From Pezizomycotina sp. ARF18 (taxonomy: Eukaryota > Ascomycota): a stretch of DNA of 64,000 nt. Shown one piece after another: positions 12,273-25,206 of the stretch. A program made the translations under genes and the position numbers. Under the pieces are notes generated by a model, which made no database searches, was not told the origin of the DNA, and saw only the letters and a program-made list of their open reading frames with translations. Position 1 is the stretch's first letter; each line of letters starts with the position of its first letter. Where the stretch lies: contig AZLU01000042.1 in assembly GCA_002224055.1 (NCBI GenBank), positions 62,001 through 126,000 of the forward strand, in the 5' to 3' direction.

Positions 12273-14177
12273 CTACCAAAGAGCTCCCCCATCACGTCCC
12301 CTCACGACGATCCCCTCCGCCTCCGCAAAAGCATCCAATATATCCCCGTACCCCTCCCAAACACCCCCTCTATACCCGCACTCCTCCAACCTCTCCACCT
12401 TCCCTTCCTCCTCCCACCTCTCCCCACGAACTCCTCGAAACTCTCCTTTCCCCCTTCCGCTTCGACCGTCCAAGCGGCTTTATACGCCGCACCAAGCGCG
12501 CACGCGTTACTCCCGATGTCCAGTCTATACCACCCCTCCGTAGCACCCATGACGTCCGCTAGTACCTGTACTATAGTGTCGTTTTTAGATCCGCCGCCGA
12601 CGACGTATACCCGCCGCGGTTGCGGTGATTGTTTTGGGAGTAAGGGTGCGGAGCGTAGTCGCATTGATAGCGCTTGCGATTCGATTATTGCGCGGGCGTC
12701 GGATGTTGGTATATTCCAGCTATCTGTTGATTTGGATATTGCGTACTTCCCCGCACCATCTTTTGCGATGGAGAAGCGGTATACGCCCGGCGCGGAAACG
12801 TCCGGAACGATCTCTGGTAGCGGGAAATAAAACCCCACTTTCGCTTCATCATCTTCGTTTTTGCTTCCCAGCGGAGGTGTAGTTATCGCGGCTTTATTAA
12901 ATTCTTCCCATGAGTGGCTTTCGTTTCCATTGATGGAATCGCGGACTGCTTCGCGGGCTAGGCCGCCGTTCTTGTAGCAGAGCATGAACATGTATAACCC
13001 TTTACTTGCCGGTGGGAGAACATGTGGTACGCCGCGCTACTCTTGTACACGGGCGTGCTCATCAGCAACGTCGTGCTGGTACCCAGACTAACTATAACAT
13101 CCCGCGGCGCTAACGGTAGCGCGAGTAGCGTCGACGGGTTATCGCCCGTGAACGGCGCAACAACACAATTTTTATCGAAGCCGTAGCGGGATGTGAAGTA
13201 CGCCGATATTTTACCGAGGGGTTTAGAAGGGTCGATCGCGACGTCGCCGAGCATGGATAGTAACCGCTTGGGATCTTCGTTGCCGTCGGTTAGTGATAAG
13301 AGTGTTTTACTCCAGGAGGAGGATTCGACGTCCCAGAGGTTCATGCCGCAGACGTCTGATATATCTATTGGCGCGACGGTGCCGAGGAAGAGGGAGGCGA
13401 GAAGGATGATACGAGGGAGATACGGTGGGTGGAGGCGTACTCTTTAGGATGCTTACGGCGGAAGCGGAGGATTTGGGGACCTGTGAACCTCTATCGTAGC
13501 CGTGAAACGTTAATATCTAGATTTTTGGAATCGTGGACCAATTGCGCCCAAAATTGAGAAATTGGTAACGGTAACTTTGGGAGAAAGTGTGTAAAGCATA
13601 CGTGATGCGCCTTCGACCCCGTCATCCTCGCCAGCTCCTCCTCCCCTCCCACCGCCCTCTCAAACTCCTCACACTCCCTCGTCGTACTGTGATCCTGCCA
13701 ATTCGGTGACCACGGGTGCGAAAGCGCACCGTCTAATTGCTCCCGTAATCCCTTCCGGTGTCTAATCCACCTAAAATCTCTCGCACTTCTCCGACCAGTA
13801 ACACTCCCGTGCTGCTGCCCGGCCCCACATACACCTTTAACTCTATTAAAATCAAATTTTTTTTCTTGCAGCTTTGATAATAATAGGTCGAGGGCGTCGA
13901 GCCACATTGATACGGGAGCGTATACTTCGTCGTCGGGTTCGTTTTTGTGTACGCCTTTGTATGTTTTGTAGTGGGGGAGGTCGGAGTCGAAGGTTACGGA
14001 TTCTTCGAGGAGGGTTGTGAAGGTGGAGGATATTGCGATTGCTGTTTGGGGTGATCATGTCATTAGTATGAAATCTTATAGAAGGTTAGAAGGGCGATTG
14101 ATACCTTTGAGCTGCTGGGTCGAAAGGTCGAAGCCGAGGTAGACGGCTTCGGAGGAGGGAGAGGGGGCGGTAGCCAT
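12273..14177 (-). CDS. xkiA: D-xylulokinase (FGGY carbohydrate kinase)
   Basis: Phosphorylates D-xylulose to xylulose-5-phosphate, feeding pentose catabolism into the pentose phosphate pathway. The start at 14177 gives [12 protein letters not shown], the N-terminal phosphate-binding segment of FGGY kinases, then a 63-bp intron (14042-14104), [25 protein letters not shown], and [12 protein letters not shown], the substrate-site motif. A 111-bp intron (13491-13601) precedes [15 protein letters not shown]. Next come [23 protein letters not shown] and the C-terminal [11 protein letters not shown] with [13 protein letters not shown]. The expected end, [18 protein letters not shown], lies in the frame closing at 12273. 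Introns and domain order match the fungal family. Frameshifts near 13010, 13390 and 12450 look like one-base errors. Regulation by the xylan regulator is known for the family; I did not verify a binding site here. Confidence 0.93.
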
Positions 14178-14710
14178 TGTGCAGAGAGAAGTTCGATTGA
14201 TCAATTGCGAGGAAAAATTCACTTAGACGTCCTTGTCATAATCACAATTACGATAGAATTCAGGCGGAGGGCGTGGGGGGGGGTTTAAATGGCAATAAGA
14301 TGAAGCGTGTAGCTTTTTGGGAGCTTTGAGCTCGGATTTGCGAGGATGGGCTGTTATGATATCATAGCACGTACGCTGCCGGCGCGTTGGAATTGTTAAA
14401 TTTACCCCAGGCGCAAAACTCAAAGATGTTCCATACGCCAAAATGATAGGAATTCTCTGCCAGAGTAGTAGTTGTAGTAGTCGGAGTATTTATACTTCAA
14501 TTCCTTGATTCAATTGCTAAAATAATATAACTATAAAAGACCTGTAACTGCGCCATTTTAGAACTAACATGAAAGACAAAAGAAATATTAATAACAATTT
14601 ATAAACAATGGTGTTTGAGGAAACGTCGAGAAGTTCCGTCCTTTGATGCTTCTCCCGTGCATGTGTGGTATAATCAATGGATCATCTTCTCAATCTCAGG
14701 AAAAAAAAAT

Positions 14711-14742
<32 letters not shown>

Positions 14743-14913
14743 AAAAACAAGATAGAAGGGAAGAAAGGGAAAAACAGCAACATATAGTAAAAGTGAAGGC
14801 TTTAGTAAGCGATGCTGCATATTAAAGAATGAAAGGGATGAGAGAGGCGGTGATATAAAAGAAGGGGATCTTTATGTGTGGAGTAATTCCAAGCTATTCG
14901 ATGTCATGGGGAA

Positions 14914-16457
14914 TTATAAAAAAAAAAAAAAAAAAGCAATGGTCGTATTAAAAACATCCTCATTCAAAGTCTTAAGCTGCGGAGCGTTTGATCCTCCTGA
15001 CCGGGCTAGGAACACGTAGTCGACATCACCGCCCCAGATCGTCGGCGTCTTCTTGACGGGGCTCATGCTCCTTCTTCTGCGCCCTTCCGTCTGGACCTCG
15101 CTGCTATTTATACTACTAATCCTCTTCGGCAGCATGCTAGCCCTGAGAGTCCCGTCGCCGCTCCCGCCAACGAGGCCCTCCCGTTCGTCGCATCACCATT
15201 GAAATTCGGCCGGCGCATAGGCGGACCCAAGTTCGGCGTCGTAGCAGTCGGCGGCGTGGAAGAGTACCTCTTGCTCGTAAAGTACGGGTTCGCTTCCTCC
15301 CTCATAGTGTGCTCGCATAGGCGGGGCTCGGCTGCACCGTCCACGTATTCCCCAGGCTCGGCGATACCTCCACTGATCCTTCGCCTTCGGTACTAGTGGC
15401 GGCATCCCTCTTGCGGACCGACAGCTTCGGCTTGACGAACTTGTTGTCGTATTCCTTCATGACTTGGCTCTTCATGAACGCGTCGTCCTTTCCTTTCGCG
15501 CCGTACATGTTCGTGATTATGGTCGTCTGGATAGAGAGGAGTAGGACGGTGATGACGACCTGCATGATGACTTTGTACGGGTTCGCGGAGGCGGCGTAGG
15601 TGTCGGAGGAGCCGGAGATGGTCGATGCGATGACGTCTTCGTCGATGGAGACTATCGGTAGGGCGAGGAAGTAGACCATTGCGTGGGCGGGGGAGAATAT
15701 GGCGAAGAGGCGGAGGGCGAGCGGGAGGGGTCCCAGATGCGCACCTCCCAGACTTCATTTCGGTTACGCCGTCCATGACGTTGTCGGAACTGTTGGCAGA
15801 ACGGGTTAGGAGGCGGTCGGGTTAGAAACGCTCTCGAACGCGCTCGTGATCATCCGCACGGGAGTCGACTGGTTCGGTGTAGATTGGACTCGGACCCGAC
15901 GAGCGGAGGGGGTTGCTGGGACGACCTGCCAGTGGAAAGCGAACATGTTCAATATACAAACTTTCTTTTTCAGTGATTATCAGACTGACCACTTACGTTA
16001 ATATCATGTTCAAACAGACGGTACGGTCGCTTTTTCGAGAAACATAGGATAGCGTTGACAATGCTAAAGGCGAGAAGCGAATAGGAGACGAAGGCCATCT
16101 AACAAAGTTGGTATGAGTATTTAGATAATAACGAGAGCGATTGCCACTCAAGATTTCAGCCTACCAAGATTCCAAATCCGCGGAAACGTTTGGGAGCCGA
16201 CGCAACCTGTCCCGGATCTAACAGTATATCCTCCTCTGCGCCACCCCACGGCCACGCAAACTCGTAGCAGCATTCGCACGCGCAGCCAAGAGGAGGACGT
16301 TGAGACCAACCCGATAGGCGTCGCGATAGAATTGCTGAGGCCATCCCAGTCGTAGGCTTCGATCTCTGACGACACACTAAGCCATCTGTCGAAGGGTTGA
16401 GGTAATCGAGTATCCTCTCCTTAAGGGGTTGCGACGGATGAGGCGATTCGGAGGCAT
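14914..16457 (-). CDS. NUR1: Nuclear rim protein 1
   Basis: Inner-nuclear-membrane protein that, in yeast, partners with LEM-domain proteins to anchor silent chromatin and rDNA at the nuclear edge. The N terminus PPNRLIRRNPLR, then ERILDYLNPSTDGL, is the family signature, followed by EIEAYDWDGLSNSIATPIGL and a membrane segment LNVLLLAARANA. After an intron come a second membrane segment MAFVSYSLLAFSIVN, KKRPYRLFEHDI, and after another intron TPSARRVRVQSTP. WEVRIWDP, a third helix with FSPAHAMVYFLALP, and DAFMKSQVMKEYDNKFVKPKLSVRKRD complete the conserved core. The tail is basic and Ser/Pro-rich. The exact stop is uncertain because frameshifts are frequent in the last 600 bp; 14914 is the last in-frame stop I could follow. 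Divergent from the Dsc ligase gene. Confidence 0.8.
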
Positions 16458-17066
16458 TTTCGTTTGTAGAGGTGGAAAAGGAGAAAAACTTGCCCTCGAG
16501 GGCTTTCTAGGGACGGATGTCTGGATGAATAATATTATATCGTCAAGAAGGTCGACGACGATGATATAAAGTGATGCTAAACTAATGAATTTCGTTTCTA
16601 ATGCATTGTCGATGTTGTTGATGTTAAGGAAGAGAAAAAAATATATAATTAATTTGTTGTTAAGAGAGAAAAGTGAGGAGAAAAGAGAAGCCTTTTGCGA
16701 CACCAAAACAAAAATTAAAAAAAAAATAAATAAATAAATAAATAATCAAATTCGTTTGTACCTGGGAACAACGACGCCTTGAGAGCCAGCGCAACCGAAC
16801 ACGAAATTGGAGCGTTGGCACACAAAAATTGGACCGGAAAATTAAATCCCAGTACAAAAAAGCAAATAATCTCCCACCACCTCCTCCCTTTTAGTCATCC
16901 CCACCACCACCACAAGCTTCTAGAGCCTCACGGTTGTTTGAAGGCCTTCTGAACACGTCTCAGACCCTCCAGAGGCTACATATTTTTTTTTCTCTGTAAT
17001 CCATTATTCTCCACTTATTTCTTTATGATACTATAACTATAGTATCCCGGAATTCACGATGCAGAT
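16458..17066. promoter_or_regulatory. Shared divergent promoter between NUR1 and dscA
   Basis: The 609 bp separate two genes read outward, so both promoters must lie here. It holds a CCACCACC-rich pyrimidine stretch (16870-16915), T runs near 16985 and an AATA microsatellite (about 16727-16745). I see no certain TATA box or named factor site. Confidence 0.5.
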
Positions 17067-19630
17067 ATGGAGACCTCCCGTGTCGTCGTCCTCATCCTCA
17101 TATTCATCATCATCTTCGCATCTCCGGACGGCGGCGGAGGGGCAGGCCACGACGGGCAGCATGCGGCTATGATCGCAAAGGAGAAGAAATGGCTCGAAAT
17201 CCTCTCGAACTCGACGTACGGGAACCTCGGCGACCTGCAGGGATTCGAACACAACGGGACATCGGCTTGGTGAACGACAGCGGCATCGGCAAGGTCAAGC
17301 TGCGGTGCAAGATATGGTGGACAAAATCGTCAGCCTCAATCGCGGGCAGCAGATGGTCGATGCAATCATCGATGGCGATTCCCCCGGGGATCCGGAACCG
17401 GAGACTGGGAAGGTTGTCAAGAGGGCCGTCGTTCCTCCGCAGGATTCCGCAACGAGAACATCTCCAACTGTACAACCGACGTCGACTTCCAAGGGGCAGT
17501 CTTACCCCACTACAAGCTCGACCGCAGCAGGGAGACCGCTTGAAGGAAACGTTGGAGCTACTGGACAAGCCGAATCTGATTTTACATTCGCAACAGCTAC
17601 CCCTCTACCATAATGTCACGGGCGTCCTCGACGGCACGTGGAACCAGATGTCGGTGACGGACTACCGGTGCCTGCCAAGAACCGTTCGATGGATCGGAAC
17701 GTAACCGCTATAGACGGCAAATTCTGGATGGAAATCGACGAACACCAACCCGGCAAGGAATGGAAGGAAGTCGCGGTATGGCACAACTGGTCAGGATAGT
17801 ACTACAGCTGCGGGATAGCGCAGGAGGAACGGAGCATACTTCGACATGAGGGGATACACCTGGTGGAAACCGGGCTGGTCGTCGGAATAACCAACAGCGA
17901 GAATTTTCCCGGTGTCTTTGCGCTACCGCATCTTATGCTATCTAATGCAACTTTCCAGCTTACGAAGGATACCGTGGTCAAATGGCTCACGTCGCAAGTC
18001 AAGGAGCATTCGAATTCCCAGGCGGCTTTCCCGCCCTGGCTACCACGGACGAACAATACCTGTCGAACCCTTCGTCTCGCTGCCAGTTCATTTCATATAC
18101 CCAGATTCACCCATGCGCACGGAGTCTTGGTTTCCGCAGGCTCAAGGGAAAGGACCGGACATCCGCGAGCAGCCCGTCATTGATGCCATCGAGAGGGAGC
18201 TAAGGTTTGGACCGGCGAGCCACTCCGCATATCACCGCCAAAGATCGCCGCCTCCACGATCGTTACTCCCCCGACTGCGGCTTCGTCTTATCAAGCCTCA
18301 AAGCGGAAGGTCCGAAGATAGAAGTCTTACTTCAACGGATCTCCCGGTTCGCAATCATAGCATTCATGGTCAAGCTGGCGGAGATATTCCTGCTCATAAG
18401 ACAAATGAACGAGAGCGCCACACCGTCGACGGTCTCCAGGGTGGCGTTTGGACGATCGGATTGATGACGATGTGCGACTCGCTCGCCGTGTTCAGTTTCT
18501 GCGTCGCGGGAGCGAATCTTGAAGGTGCTTCTTGCCCCTAGCGTCGGCGGGCTTCCTTAGTGCGGCCCTTACGTTCTTCGAGGTAAAGTATCTAATGAAT
18601 GTATACCGCGTCCAACGGCCTGAGAGGACAAGCTCGCAGCAGTCAACAAACAACTCAAGCGGCTCCCGCTGCGAACGCCGCGCGATCAGCTATAGCTAGA
18701 CAACAGCAATCGGCGGCTGAGGCCGGTGCTTCCGCGTCCACGCCGGCTCCGAACCTCCGCCGGTCATTCCCGAACCGGGTATGCTCCCGCAACCGTCACG
18801 ACAGCACCAGCTACACCCCCACAGGACGACAACGGCCGCAGCGACGTCTCAACGCTGGCGTCGAGGTTCTACTTCCTCCTGCTGATCACCATCATCCTCG
18901 GGATACAATCCGCATCGTGGCCGCCTACATACGCTACATCTTCCAGCACACCTTCCTCTTCGTTTTCTTATCGATATGGACGCCGCAGATCTGGCGTAAC
19001 TGCTACAGGAACTGCAGGCAAGGTTACGCTGGGAATTCGTCGTCGGCGCGAGTATTTGCCGCTTATTACCCGTCTTGTACCTGTTCGGGTACGAGGATAT
19101 ATACTCTGGAACGAGACGGAGAGCACGGTCGTGTACGCGAGCATCGGGTGGGTGTGGCGCAGATTATGGTGCTGCTGATACAGCAGTTCTTCGGGCCGCG
19201 GTTTTGTTCCTGCGAATGTACGTACTCCCTCTCTCAAAATTTATCGTGGATGTTTACTAATTGGGTTTCACTACAGCTTTACCACCCGCATACGACTACC
19301 ACCCCATCCTCACACTCGACGACCTCGAGGCTTCAATGCCGCTGCAGGCCGTCGTGTCGCCGACGTCACCACCGCGACTACTACGGATAAAGCTAATACC
19401 CGTCGTTCGACTGTGTTGTATGCATGCACAGGTCGACATACCCATCGCTCCGAAGGAAGGAAGCGAAGAGAGATCGAGAGCTGGTGCGGGCGGGGGATTG
19501 TTGGGATTGGGAAGGAGGAGTTATATGGTTACGCCGTGCCGGCATGTTTTCCACAGTGCTTGTTTGGAAAGGGTGGATGAGGTTCAAGCTGCACTGTCCG
19601 ACGTGCAGGAATCCGCTGCCGCCGATATAG
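17067..19630 (+). CDS. dscA: Golgi Dsc E3 ubiquitin ligase subunit A (Tul1-like)
   Basis: RING-type transmembrane ubiquitin ligase of the Dsc complex, which in fungi cleaves and activates SREBP for hypoxia adaptation and performs Golgi protein quality control. The start at 17067 gives a signal anchor (VVVLILIFIIIFASPD), then EKKWLEILSNSTYGNL. Lumenal blocks follow: YHNVTGVLDGTWNQM, RNVTAIDGKFWMEID. The membrane part has KIEVLLQRISRFAII, AEIFLLIRQMNES, LMTMCDSLAVFSFC, FFEVKYLMNVYR, a Gln/Ala-rich linker and VPQIYRN-like, LPVLYLFGYED and FFGPRF segments. After a short intron (about 19215-19276) comes PPAYDYHPIL, DLEASMP and a C-terminal RING: CVVCM, then YMVTPCRHVFHSACLE and GWMRFKLHCPTCRNPLPP, ending at 19630. 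Frameshifts are numerous, including within the RING. The whole fungal domain order is present, so the gene is very likely intact in the organism. Confidence 0.92.
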
Positions 19631-20554
19631 ACATTGTCACTGTATGCTTTTGTTTTTTTTTTTCTCTATAATTGTCGGTGTAGAGTGATTGCTGTTCGCA
19701 TTGCCTCATCCCAGGTGATTTTTTGTTTGCATTAAATATTATGAATATCCCGCCATTGGCTGGAGTTTTCTTCACCTCTGCTGTTTCGTTTTAGACAATT
19801 TAAAGCCTGTTTTCAAGGGCATATTCGACTATAGAATGCATTCGGCACGGAAACTAACTCTCTGAGCACTTTTCTTCTCGAACCAACTTCTCCTCACGGT
19901 GAATTCCGGCCACAATCTACAACGAACAGCACTCTGAGAATCCTGGCTTTTCTTACAACAAAATCCGTATCAGATTGAGGTCATCGACTACAAATTCGTC
20001 AAACAACACGCATTTGGGTGTCCGTGCATATATGCAAGAGAAGCTTGTCTCAGTATCATTTATCATGTTCCGGGAGACGTTTCAACCACGCGGCGACAAC
20101 CCTCCTTTTTTAAAACTATCCTCCCCTTTTTCCCCTGCACTGCAGACTTTTATATACCGAACCCCCCAGTCCTCGATTCGGATATACAAGTATGATCGGG
20201 GCAGAATAACCACCTTCTAAACCCCTTGATCTCCGGGTTTGACGCAAACGCTACGGCATGGGTGATAGAAATACCGTTCGAATCGACTGATGCAGTATGA
20301 TAGCCTAAAAATAATCCAACAACTGGGATTAAAACTCCCTGATTCTTCTCCTTTTCTCTCCCTTTTTTTCTTTTCTTTTCTTTCTTTTTTCTTTTCTTCA
20401 GCATACATCCATCTGGTGATGCACTAGTATACGCTGGTCGAGAATTTTTATTTTCTATCACATTCTATTCTCTCTTTAACTATTATAGAGGGCTGGATTC
20501 CTCGTTACCACTACCACCTTTCTATTCAAACAAAACCTCCTAGTAGAGGCTTTT

Positions 20555-20590
<36 letters not shown>

Positions 20591-20598
20591 TTTTCACG
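19631..20598. other. Intergenic with (TAA)n microsatellite
   Basis: No coding sequence supported. Includes a pyrimidine-rich tract (20341-20400) and about 11 TAA units at 20557-20590, immediately upstream of the next gene, where they probably lie in its promoter or 5' leader. Confidence 0.55.
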
Positions 20599-22419
20599 AT
20601 GATGAGAACACCGCGCTCCCCGTCTTCACGCGGGACGAACCGTCCACGGACGCGCCTCCTACCAACCCCTCAACGCCTCCTCGCACGACGACGTCCAAGC
20701 CTTCAAAGAGAACGTCCGCAAGTACGCCGGCGAAGAAGAGAAGCTAAAACCCTGGCACAGGCGGCGCGCGGCTATGGTGTGCCTGTGGCTAACTGGTACG
20801 ATGCCTGCTACTGTGGTTCGCGACGTTATTAATCCGTCCTGTCGCCATAACTTCCTCACGACTACTGATGGAGACGACGGAAGAGTGCGATTCGTCGGTT
20901 CTGTCAAGGAAGCAGACTCTGGTGCCGAGGGAGGGGGTACCCCGCCGCGTGGCGGCGTTTACAGACGAAGTTAACTTCATATGGACCGTAAACACGACCG
21001 GCAACGTCTCCTCCTCCGCCTTTCTGGTACACTTGCAAAACCGTCGATCAGGCAGTAATGAAAGTAAACGAGTACAAAACCGGCGGTAAGCTAATGCACG
21101 TTCACCGGCCGTATTACTTTGAAGAGGAAGACTACCTTGATCCGGCGGATGTAGTTGAGGTTAGTAAGAGGAAGAGGAAGGTTTGCGAGAAGACGATGAC
21201 GTATGTTTGGGGACGGACGGGCAGGTTGCTGGTATGGGGCTAGTCTTATGGGGTTGTGTTGGCGTATGGACTTGCGAAGCATGAGGGAGGGAGTTTTTCG
21301 TTGATGATTAGTGAATGGTAAGAAAACCTTCCTCTGCTATAACCCCTCGTCGAAGATATCTTCGTAATCAAGATCAAGATATTCTTATGGAAAACAAGAT
21401 ACTAATGGTATTTTACAGGGCGTACGGTCCCCTCTCAACCTACTTCACCCGTACCCGCCACCATCCTGCAAACCCCCTCCCAAAAAAATGGCAAACGCCC
21501 TGCCCGCACCAATCCGCCACTTAATCGTAGCGCACACAACGACGCACTGGGTATTCGCCACACGTTCGTCGACCGCTTCGAGGACCCGAAACAGCGCGGA
21601 GTATTCCGCCAGAAAGCCCATATACGACATGATGCGCGCCGGTTATCTTGCATACTCCACCTCTCCCAAAACCTCGTATCGAAGCTACCAAACATCGAAG
21701 ACAAAGAAAAGAAAGCGGTCGCCGTGCACGTACGGAGAGGCGATGTGAATCCGAAGGAGTACGAGTATAGCAAAGGCTGGCTACCGCTGCACGCTACCTA
21801 CGCTTCGCATTTAATGAGACTGTAGAGAGCGAGTTCGCGGGACCGGCAGATGCCCGCCGAAGGCTACCGCATTATCGGCGGATTACGTGCCGAAGGTATA
21901 CATGGCGTCCGACGATAATAGCGTATTTACGAAGGAAGTACCGGATCTTATTAGTAAAGGAAATTAGAGCCGTTGGGGGGTTACAGACTCCCTTACGGTT
22001 TTACGAAGGATGGCTTTGAGAATATGAGTTTGGAGGAGAAAGAAGTTGGGGAGGGGTACGTTGTCGATATGAGGGGATGGAAAAGGTTCTTGTTGAAGGG
22101 AAAGGGTGGGCTGTTTGCGATTTGCAGGCTAGTATGTGTAGGATTTTGGCTGTAGCGATGGGGTGAGTTTGAACTTCCTTTCTTTTGATTTTTTTTTGTA
22201 TTGTCTTGAAGGACAGAAAGAAGGATTGTACTTTTACGTGTTATCCTTGTCTTTTTTTTTTTTTTTCTTCTTTTCGCTCTTTTTTTTTTTGTTGAGAGGG
22301 CGTTTTGGTGGCTAACGTAAATATTTTTCTATAATGGCAGGTGGGAACTCGCGATCGAGCACGAGCATTGGGTCAACATCGACGGGCAGTTCGCATGGTA
22401 CGGCGTCAACTGGAACTAA
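20599..22419 (+). CDS. Fucosyltransferase-like protein (GT23/FUT8-NodZ-type)
   Basis: Probable glycosyltransferase of the fucosyltransferase-like superfamily. The key signature is AVHVRRGDV at 21721-21747, the basic, sugar-nucleotide-binding strand of FUT8/NodZ-type enzymes, followed by KEYEYSKGWLPL. Downstream are VYMASDDNSVF (compare the YxATDDPS segment of FUT8) and SMCRILAVAMG, then, after a 178-bp intron (22163-22340), WELAIEHEHWVNIDGQF. An earlier intron spans 21318-21418 and joins MISEW to AYGPLS in frame. The N-terminal third (FKENVRKYAGEEEKLKPWHRR near 20700, without a confident membrane helix) is less certain, and the start at 20599 is provisional. Several one-base frameshifts occur. 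The acceptor is unknown; fungi generally lack core fucose, so a different substrate is possible. Confidence 0.62.
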
Positions 22420-24650
22420 GCAAAAGCATACTTTTATCTACCTCATTTGCCTCTTATTTTCTTTATATACCCGACCTCATACCATCTCTTCAATATGAAA
22501 GAGCTTTGTAATCTCCCATATCTTCATTATTTCATTACTTTATCTTTATTGTTAAATAGTAGAATGGGATTTCTAGAATTAATATATTCTTCACCACACT
22601 TTTTACAAGGAAGAAAGGCTCTTTATCCTATTTCTTAAGTTCGCGGATAAAGTAAATGTCGCAGCATATGCAGCTTCTTTTTTTTTGGACAATTGGGCAT
22701 AGTCCACGGCCTTAGCCTAGGTTATAGACATGAACAGCGACTTATTTGATACTCCTTGCTCCAGGATTGTGACTTGCTCGTGCGTACTCTAGTCTCCATT
22801 CAGAATTACTAACCTCTTATAAGTTTCAAGTACCTCGCGTCGCGGTAATCACGTTACATACACGTACCGAAAGGGTCATTCTGTACGTGTGTTCGTGATT
22901 TTATCCGAAAAACGCGAGTTCGCTGGTGCTCAATGTATTAGGAATAGAACGGGACCGGCACGCTGATAAGGCAGATAGCGAGAAGGTGCTTGTTTCTATT
23001 TCGTACCAAGGAAGGGAAAGGATGTTTTTGCTCTTAAGCTGAAAAAAAAAAAAAAAAAAAAAAAAAGGAAGACGAAAGAATCCATGTCCAATACATTTAA
23101 GCAGTGTTAACTTGTATTTCACTGGGTTAGTTTTGGGTAAGCCGGTGCAAGAATTTTCACGTTTACCTGTTTCAAGGAACCAGAAAAGAAAAATAATTTC
23201 GGCGGCAGGTTCCGACGTTGAAGAAGCTCGTAACACGTTTCTCCCTCGTGTCTGTCTGAACACAAGACATGGGGTCGCTGTAACACGAGGCATGAAGGAA
23301 ACACACTTTTTCAGTTTTATCCCATTTACCTTTTAGAATACTTACAGGATGATGATATCCTGGAGACGTCGCGTAGAAACCCGTCCTGTCAAGACTGTTA
23401 ATTCTCTAAAAAAAAAAAAATCCGCTAGTGATCGACTGGGTGCTTGTGACCCGCCGCTCAACTGAGGCGAACTTCCTCGCAATGATATACAGAGCGCAAG
23501 AAAAAAAAAATATGGGAAATCCTTGCCTCGGAAGGAATAAAAAGAATATCTGCAGGTAAGCTCCGAAAAAAAAAAAAAATTTAACGGACGCTTTGGCCAA
23601 CGAAATTCATTAAAAACGTTTCTTTTAATCTTTACTCCTATTGTGCGCATTCCTTCTGCATTACCAGTAGGCTCGCGCGGTAGTAATATTCTCCCTTTCA
23701 ATCAGCTGCGAAATCCAAAGAAAATTAAACAGCGAAAGGAAGAGAAAAAACCACTTTCATTTCCGAAGAGGGAATGGAATATAAGTGGGAAACAAAAAAA
23801 AAAAAAAAAAAAAGATAAGAGCGGGGCTCAAAAATCAGAAGCCAAAACGAATTTTTAGAATACTACGAAAAACGAGAGGCGTGATCAGACGGTTCGACCA
23901 TAGGGAGTTGCAGTTGAGGTTAATGCGGGCTGCAATGCAAACAGGGAATGAAAGGGAAGAGTATCTTGCTTAGGTACTTTGGTATCTTGCCTCGAGGAAG
24001 TTATCAGCGACGCTCTTCTCTTCCCTGTCCCGCTTGCGAGGGGTGGGCCAATGCCAGCTCATCGCCTGTCACAAGTTCGAGAGAAAGCTAGAAAAGTGGG
24101 TTCTGGGGTCTGTTTCGCGAACGAATAGACATTCTTGCGCAACCAAAGTGTGTGAGATATAACCCACTTGCATGCAGGAAGTCGTAAATTTAGAGCAAAT
24201 AGAAAGGAAGGGAAGAAAAGAAGGGAGAAAGAAATACCGAAAGGAAAAAAAAAAAAAAAAAAAAAAAAAAAACCATTTGACTTCCGTTCAGGACTAGTAT
24301 ATACTACGGTAAGTACCTCTGAGGACTGAGGTACATACAAGGAAATGATGAAATTTCAGCCTCGATCTGTGTCTGTGTCTGTGTCTGTGATCGGAATGAA
24401 GGGATAAGAAGCAAAAGTAGTGCGGGGTTCATATCAAATAAAACAAAAATATTTCTGTGCTGCGAGTGTATGTAATTTTAATAGGCCCCCTTCAAGTTAT
24501 AGCCATTTTGGGCGCGACGTGAACGCGACGTGATGATGGTTAATTAAATTAGAGGTACCCTTGCCGCGTTTTTACCGTTTAGGGGTACTTCTTAGCCTCC
24601 CTAATTTCTCGGATAGGCCGCAATAAATTAACAAGCTGCAGCCAAAATTG

Positions 24651-24682
<32 letters not shown>

Positions 24683-25206
24683 ACACTCTCTCTCACTCTC
24701 TCACTCTCTCACACTCTCACTCTTTTTTTTTTCTTTCTCCCAGCCCTTTTTTTTTTTATTCTTTCTTACTTTCTCTGTCTGCCTTTCTTCTTATTGCTGC
24801 GCAAAATTTGCTGCATACTGCAACCTGCAGCCCTTTTTGCCTTCAATCTCTTCTTCCTATTATTTCCCATCCACCTTTATTTTCGCATTTTTCAATATTA
24901 GCTGAAGGGTTCCCCTCTTCCTTTTTTTTCTTTCTTTCTTGTTCTTATCTCTTTCTTCTTTTCTTTTCAATTGTTCTTTTTTTTTTTTTTTTTTTTCTCT
25001 TCTTCTTCTCTTCAGGCCGGTTCAGGTTCTCTCCATCATCATCGACTACAAATCTCGACATTTCCATTTTTCGATTCTATCCTCGAATCGAAGAGGGGTT
25101 TTTTTTTTTTTTTTTTTTCGCCTATCCTCGAACTTGTTTTTTTATCATATTCCAAGGCATCTAAGGAAGGGTTTAGGGAAAGGCGACAGGAAGGAAAATT
25201 ACAAAA
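22420..25206. other. Long intergenic region rich in homopolymers
   Basis: About 2.8 kb with no supported gene. Runs of A or T recur: 26 A near 23042, 28 A at 24245-24272, T runs near 24978 and 25100. A (TGTGTC)n tract lies near 24371-24388. The last 550 bp are strongly pyrimidine-rich on the plus strand, as in many fungal promoters and 5' leaders, and lead into the gene starting at 25207. Confidence 0.5.
24651..24722. repeat. (CTCACT)n-type microsatellite
   Basis: An imperfect CTCACT/CTCTCA repeat of about 70 bp that begins the pyrimidine-rich leader upstream of the 25207 gene. It creates a misleading open frame of alternating Leu/Thr/Ser residues. Confidence 0.9.

Noticed and set aside
4423-22419. 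A glycan or secondary-metabolite biosynthetic cluster
   Set aside because: Neighbouring genes belong to unrelated housekeeping pathways, lie on mixed strands, and no polyketide, peptide or terpene synthase is present.
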